Assembly: GCA_018398805.1 (NCBI GenBank) | Contig: JAGFBZ010000261.1 | Span: 248,001-312,000, forward strand | Direction of reading: 5' to 3' | Length of the DNA: 64,000 nucleotides | Source: Hirundichthys speculiger | Lineage: Eukaryota > Chordata > Actinopteri > Beloniformes > Exocoetidae | In this document: positions 59,585 through 64,000 of the stretch, one piece after another | How the letters are laid out: the number at the start of each line of letters is the position of its first letter | How positions within the stretch are numbered: the stretch's first letter is position 1 | Made by a program: the position numbers and the translations under genes | Notes under the pieces: generated by a model | What the model was told of the DNA's origin: nothing | What the model saw: the letters and a program-made list of their open reading frames with translations, nothing else | Databases searched by the model: none

Positions 59585-61020
59585 GACATCATACATTTTG
59601 TTTTTTGGGAAATCACATACTCATTTGCACGTATATTAGCAATTACATGTCGTCACTCGAGACGCATATTCATGCAAATTGTTACCAAACACCCTGCCGA
59701 CTCGTGATCAGACAACTCGGAATGGATGTCAATGCCAGGTATAAACATGGACTTTTTACTGGTTCATGTCATCACAGAAAGCTTTCCAAAATCTTACAGT
59801 CTGTAGCTATTCGCGCATAGATATCATGATGTATCAGCACAAAAAAAGGCTTCCTTAAAATATTAAATAAATGAATTCCTTAAATTACATTTCCAATTTA
59901 GCTAAAAGAAATTTAAAATAAAGTTAATTTACTGCAGACAGACAGAGTAAACTCAAAAAAAAAAAAAAAAATTAATCTGCAGTCTGAAATTAACCCCTAA
60001 CTCAGCGAGGACACCCGCGTGTTATCACTTATTTAAAAAGGAGTTCATACAGACCAATAAGGTCATCGGTCATAGCTGTATTTGGTATCGCTGGACTCTG
60101 CAGTTTCCCCTTTGCGAAAATAATACTGTTTTCCTTTGATCTTATATATTTTGCACAAGACGTGTCTAAAGACAAAAAGTCAAAAATTGCGATCAGTGGT
60201 CACAAGTCATTAATACCAGTTTTCGACGGGCAAAGTTGCAGGAAATGTTGCAAGATATTTCCAATCGTGCTGGGAACCGTGCACCCAACAGTCATGCGTA
60301 TGCACATTGACACATTGATGTTCAAGCAGGAGAACTGATAATTAGTTTAAAATTAGTTTTAAAAAAAAATTTAAAAATTGCAAATTTCTGACTATTTTAC
60401 CTCAAACTAATGAAAAATACCAAAATCTAAAAGGAAAAAAATACCTTTATTGTCTCAGAATATCATTTGATTACCATGTGTCTATTTGGAGCTGTGCCTG
60501 GATTTGTTCATGAAAAGACCACTGTAGAATAGTCATACTTTGTGCTATCTTCTTCAAATCTGAAACACATGTTCAGTTATAGTGTGCCTACAGCCTCATA
60601 CTGTCATTTATCAATTCAGATGAATATGCAGACTGCTATTCATCACAATTTTTTTTTTACCAACTTCAGAGTTCCAATACTCTGTATTACCTGGAGTGTT
60701 CCTTACAGTTTCACAAGAAACTAGTGTTTTCTTTCTGGAACACTCCATGCATCCATGTAGTCAGAACAGTTCAAAAGGTAAAATCATTTTAATTTGGGTA
60801 TGTCATTTAAGAAATTTTGCAAAAAAGGAGGGGGTGGAGTGCAAGAGGTTAAATCAGGTTGAAATGTGTCTTACTGGTGTTCAAGTTAACACAAATTCCA
60901 CCCCCAAAAACCACCCAGTGGACGTGGACAGTAGATTTGACCCAACAACAGCAGCAGATTCAATATAGACGGCACATGTGTTGAGATTCCCCATGAAGAG
61001 CTCCAGCAGTGAGGCAGGGT
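59585..61020. other. No recognisable gene
   Basis: About 1.4 kb of AT-rich sequence. The stretch 60000-60310 is slightly richer in CpG but shows no frame or motif I can name. Confidence 0.45.
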
Positions 61021-61200
61021 GGACACTATGAGACACACACACACACACACACTCCATTTCTGGCCAACCCATGCTCTCCAGTGACTCACCACACATGCAC
61101 GCACACATCTACTACTTCACTCACACACACACGCTGGCATGCTCATACTCTTTCCCAAACACACACCCACACATACAGCCTCTCACTATTTCATAAAGCA
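61021..61200. repeat. CA-rich degenerate microsatellite region
   Basis: A clean (AC)n run at 61033-61052 is followed to about 61190 by scattered CACACA words. It explains the threonine/histidine-rich frames read across it. It is a simple repeat. Confidence 0.85.
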
Positions 61201-61502
61201 CGGCAGTGGAAAAGCATGCCTGTTTGAGTGTGTGATTGAAATAGAAGCGAAAAAGGCACATGCTTTCTGCATGAGTGTGTGCGTAACAAGAAATCTGACA
61301 GCGCAACAAAGGTGCAGGTGAAGGCACAGAGTGTATGTGAATGTGTGCGAAGCTCTTATGGCTGTCATGAGCCATTGAGGGCAACAAAAACACAGAAAGG
61401 GGTCTCTTTTTTTTCTATCACTGTAAATTTAAAAGAAAGTGTGAAGCGTGTAGCAATTTTCAGAGACACACAGAAAAAAAGGAGGATGTGAATGGTCTAA
61501 AT

Positions 61503-61688
61503 CAGGGGTGTCAAACTGATCCGTGAAAGGGCCGTGCGGCTGCAGGTTTTTGTTCCAACCATGCAGAAGCACAGCTGACTTGTTTCATTCAATAGATAGA
61601 TATAGATAGACTAAAACAAGTCAGTTGTGCTGCTGCATGGCTGGAACGAAAAAAGCCTGCAGCCGCATGGATCAGTTTGACACCCCTG
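61503..61688. mobile_element. Palindromic hAT miniature element (186 bp)
   Basis: The left arm starts CAGGGGTGTCAAACTGATCC and the right arm ends with its exact inverse complement. The arms stay paired for about 80 bp (GCGGCTGCAGG, TTCCAxCCATGCAG, CAGCACAxCTGACTTGTTT) around a GATA-rich loop (61594-61613). GTCTAAAT flanks both sides exactly (61495-61502 and 61689-61696). CAGGGGTGTCAAAC ends are typical of Charlie-like hAT miniature elements. An RNA from either strand would form a long hairpin. Confidence 0.92.
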
Positions 61689-61696
61689 GTCTAAAT

Positions 61697-63421
61697 GGTG
61701 AAATAAAGTGTCACTACAGAGCCAGGGCTGTGAGTTGGGGGCTTGTGTGTGTGTGTGTGGGGGGGGTTAGTATACTAGGGTAACAGGTCAGGTGGCAACA
61801 GCGAATCACAGCTGTGCTTCCTAGGAATTGTCAAAATGTGTGTGTCAAAGAAACGGCAGCATGTCAGAGCAGGAAGAGCAGAAGTGAGCGTGCGTGATGT
61901 GAGAGTAGCAGTGGGAAAGGGAAAGGGCACGAGAGCTGCATGGTGTGCATGTGTGTGTGTGTGTCTTGGCATTTGTGACGAATAGCAGCCATAGAGCAAG
62001 TGAGCGCGCTCTGATTTGGAGACGAGCAGCACGACTGACTGATCCCTGCATCCATATCATAGGATTAAAAAGCCTGACATGGCACAGATACAATAGCAGT
62101 AAAATATGAAACAAAAAAGTCGGTCAATGGAAAAGGAAATGTGATTATGAACCAGAACAGACGAGAGGAAGATAATATTTAAAACAATCGGACACACTCT
62201 GAACACAAGCCACACAGCGCAGCAGCTGCTGGGGGGGGGGGAGGTGGATGTTAAACGCTGTCACCGGGCAATATAGAGGAAGGAGGAGGAAGAGGAGAAG
62301 CTGCCGCCAAATATGAGCCTCTCCAATGATTTCCAAGAGCCAACATATCTGTCAGGGATGTAGTGGAAGGGGGAACCTGTCCAAATTCAGTTGACACACC
62401 TGTTCATCTGCACCTGACTGACATCCTCCTCCTGCATGTCCTTCAAACTGCAGTGAGAACTGGAATGAGCAAAATTTCTAAAATTTTTATTGATAATATT
62501 TGTCTGACTTACAGTCTCAGGCCACAATGGCTTTGTTTTGTCTTCATTTTTCAACCACACCTCTGACTATAGCCTGAATCCAATTACTTGTGTTTTTATG
62601 TAACACGATTTAACAGGAATTTAGGTCAGAAAGCACACTGCACTGAGTGGGCAAACTTGAGCAAGTTCAACTTCAGGCAGAGCCATGAGTATACAACTGT
62701 CATATAAACACACAGCTCCATGTGCACTTTCTAGGTTAACAAGCCAACTAAAAACACCTTTGTACAACATTCCAATTCCCTTTCACCACTGATCTCAATT
62801 TAATACAGGAAAGGGCTTTTTTCCCACATAAATCATCAAATGTTAACTTAATATTGAGTTAGTTTTGTCAAAAGTGTGTTTAAAAACAAACTGCCAATAA
62901 CACTTTCTTTCTTCACGGAGCAGTTTATATACTGAGTGATTTAAATAAGGGCAGCTTGGACCAACGCAAACCAAAAGAAAATCAGTCTGCCATTAACAGG
63001 CATGAAGTCAGCGTCTTCTCACCAAACGACTGTGGTTAAAAATTCAAACAAACAAAAAAAAAACTCAACAACTTAAACGACTCATTTGTACATTGCGTGC
63101 CAAAGAGGTAAACTATCACAAGCTTACCGTTTGTTTCAATGTAAAACTATTAATTCTCCGTCTATTCGGCTGTGCGTTTGTGGTAGTTTACATACCAACC
63201 GCGCGCGCTGATTATAAAACAACAGCGCTTAAAGCCGCTCTAACGCGAAAGACAGTTTTGTTTTGTTTTTTCCTTTTATAGAAGTTAAAAACTGAGCGAA
63301 CAAGCGACAAGTGTTTTTTTAAGAAATGTTTAAGGAAGAATTATTAAGAAGACCAAAAAAAAAAAAAAAAAAACAGTCAAGTGTAAACACCGACTGTGTT
63401 TGTCGCTGACTGGAGCTTTAC
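61697..63421. other. Unassigned; CpG rises toward the right
   Basis: About 1.7 kb. (GT)n runs near 61745 and 61950 and a G run at 62230-62241. From about 63150 CpG becomes frequent (CCGCGCGCGCTG near 63200, CTAACGCGAAAG near 63240), as in the flank of a CpG island. No coding frame is evident. Confidence 0.45.
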
Positions 63422-63760
63422 CTCAGATGACCCGAGCAGCCAGACTGCCTGTCTGCTAGCTAGCTCCGCTCCAGCAACACTTCAACCCACACCGCAACAC
63501 AAACTCGCTCCACTCTCACCAATCCCCCGAAATGACCTGTTTTCTTCCTTTTTTTTTTTTTTTTTTTTTTTTTCTTCCTACTTGACTCGGCTGACAAACA
63601 CTGACTCGGAGTGGAAGAAGTGGAGAGAGGGAGCCGGCCAAAACAAACGCGTCTCCCGACATGAAAAGGATGACATCCAGAGAGGGGCAGCCACGTTTCG
63701 CGAGGCTGTGTGCAGGGGGGGAAAAGGCTAAGGCTAGCCCGCTTAGCTTCACCCGTCAAT
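63422..63760 (-). other. Candidate first (untranslated) exon, minus strand
   Basis: A CTGAG|GTAAAG splice donor on the minus strand lies at 63421-63420. Upstream on that strand is CpG-rich sequence with purine/pyrimidine strings and no long frame, like a vertebrate 5' untranslated exon. It contains a long A run on the minus strand (T run at 63549-63573). The 5' limit is unknown and is placed only roughly. If right, the gene runs leftward across this window with a first intron of tens of kilobases. The alternative is a plus-strand gene starting here and lying mostly beyond 64000. Confidence 0.35.
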
Positions 63761-64000
63761 ATCGGAGGGTAGGGGGGGGGAGGTAGGGGGGGCGGCTAAC
63801 GGTTAGCCTCCGCTGGCTAATAAATTTATTACGGCCAATTTGGCCGTGCGCGGAGAGGAGGGGGACGGCAAAAGTTGGCTCCAAAAAAAACATCTCGAAG
63901 CGGATGACATTCACTTCTTCTGACAACTCCTCTAAAATGTTTAATACGCGACCGCACGGCAACTAAAGTTGCCTGACAGCTAGATATCTAAGTGTCTTGA
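63590..64000. promoter_or_regulatory. CpG-rich promoter-like region
   Basis: CpG dinucleotides are dense here (for example ACGCGTCTCCCGAC, CACGTTTCGCGAGG, GTGCGCGGAG, ACGCGACCGCACGG), in sharp contrast to the rest of the window. A CCAAT word (63834-63840 area) sits inside a 17-bp palindrome, ACGGCCAATTTGGCCGT (63831-63847). Directly beside it are TAATAAATTTATTA (63818-63831) and GGCTAACGGTTAGCC (63794-63808), both perfect inverted repeats. Strings of G (63772-63791) are Sp1-like. This is the most gene-promoter-like stretch in the window; the direction is undetermined. Confidence 0.55.

Noticed and set aside
63756..63962. Minus-strand 68-codon frame starting MPCGRVLNILEELSEE as an N-terminal coding exon
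   Set aside because: No family similarity, no donor that keeps the frame, and it lies in the CpG-rich promoter-like stretch where open frames are common.

Overview
This window looks like vertebrate nuclear DNA, most probably from a teleost fish. It is AT-rich, has no long open reading frames, and is full of microsatellites and A/T runs. Its mobile-element load is typical of fish: Tc1-like DD34E elements, many hAT elements with 8-bp target duplications, PIF/Harbinger-, CACTA- and Tigger-like miniature elements, a tRNA-derived SINE and teleost dispersed repeats. There are no bacterial operons, phage genes, rRNA genes or CRISPR arrays. All family names rest on motifs and recalled consensus sequences, not on a search.

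Layout: 0.1-2.5 kb holds a (TA)n tract, a hAT element and a decayed Tc1 element. 5.5-6.8 kb holds a palindromic repeat, a miniature element with CACT ends and a Tc1 fragment. 8.4-13 kb holds weak traces of a minus-strand gene (a polyadenylation signal, a short coding-like frame, a 176-nt candidate exon) and a CACTG-ended miniature element. 13.7-17.4 kb has a TTAAAGG-ended miniature element, a teleost repeat and a second copy of the first hAT family. 17.4-22 kb is mostly featureless. 23.2-26.0 kb is a cluster of one Tigger-like and two hAT elements, one with a BED zinc-finger exon. 34-39 kb has two homologous old repeats, a 3'-truncated Tc1 element and two insertions nested in the second repeat. 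41.8-47.3 kb has a third copy of the hAT family, a foldback element and a hAT nested inside another hAT. 49.8-52.9 kb has a BED-type hAT with a perfect 8-bp duplication and a Tigger-like miniature element. 59-62 kb has a SINE and a nearly palindromic 186-bp hAT element. 63.4-64.0 kb is CpG-rich and promoter-like, with a minus-strand splice donor at its left edge.

The simplest reading is that the window is the intronic or intergenic flank of a gene whose CpG promoter lies at the right end, possibly a minus-strand gene with a very large first intron. No complete functional protein-coding gene is visible. Every transposase reading frame is truncated or frameshifted. The most informative material is the insertion history: exact or near-exact target duplications, nested elements, an apparent empty-site paralogue, and CTCF-like motifs carried by several elements.
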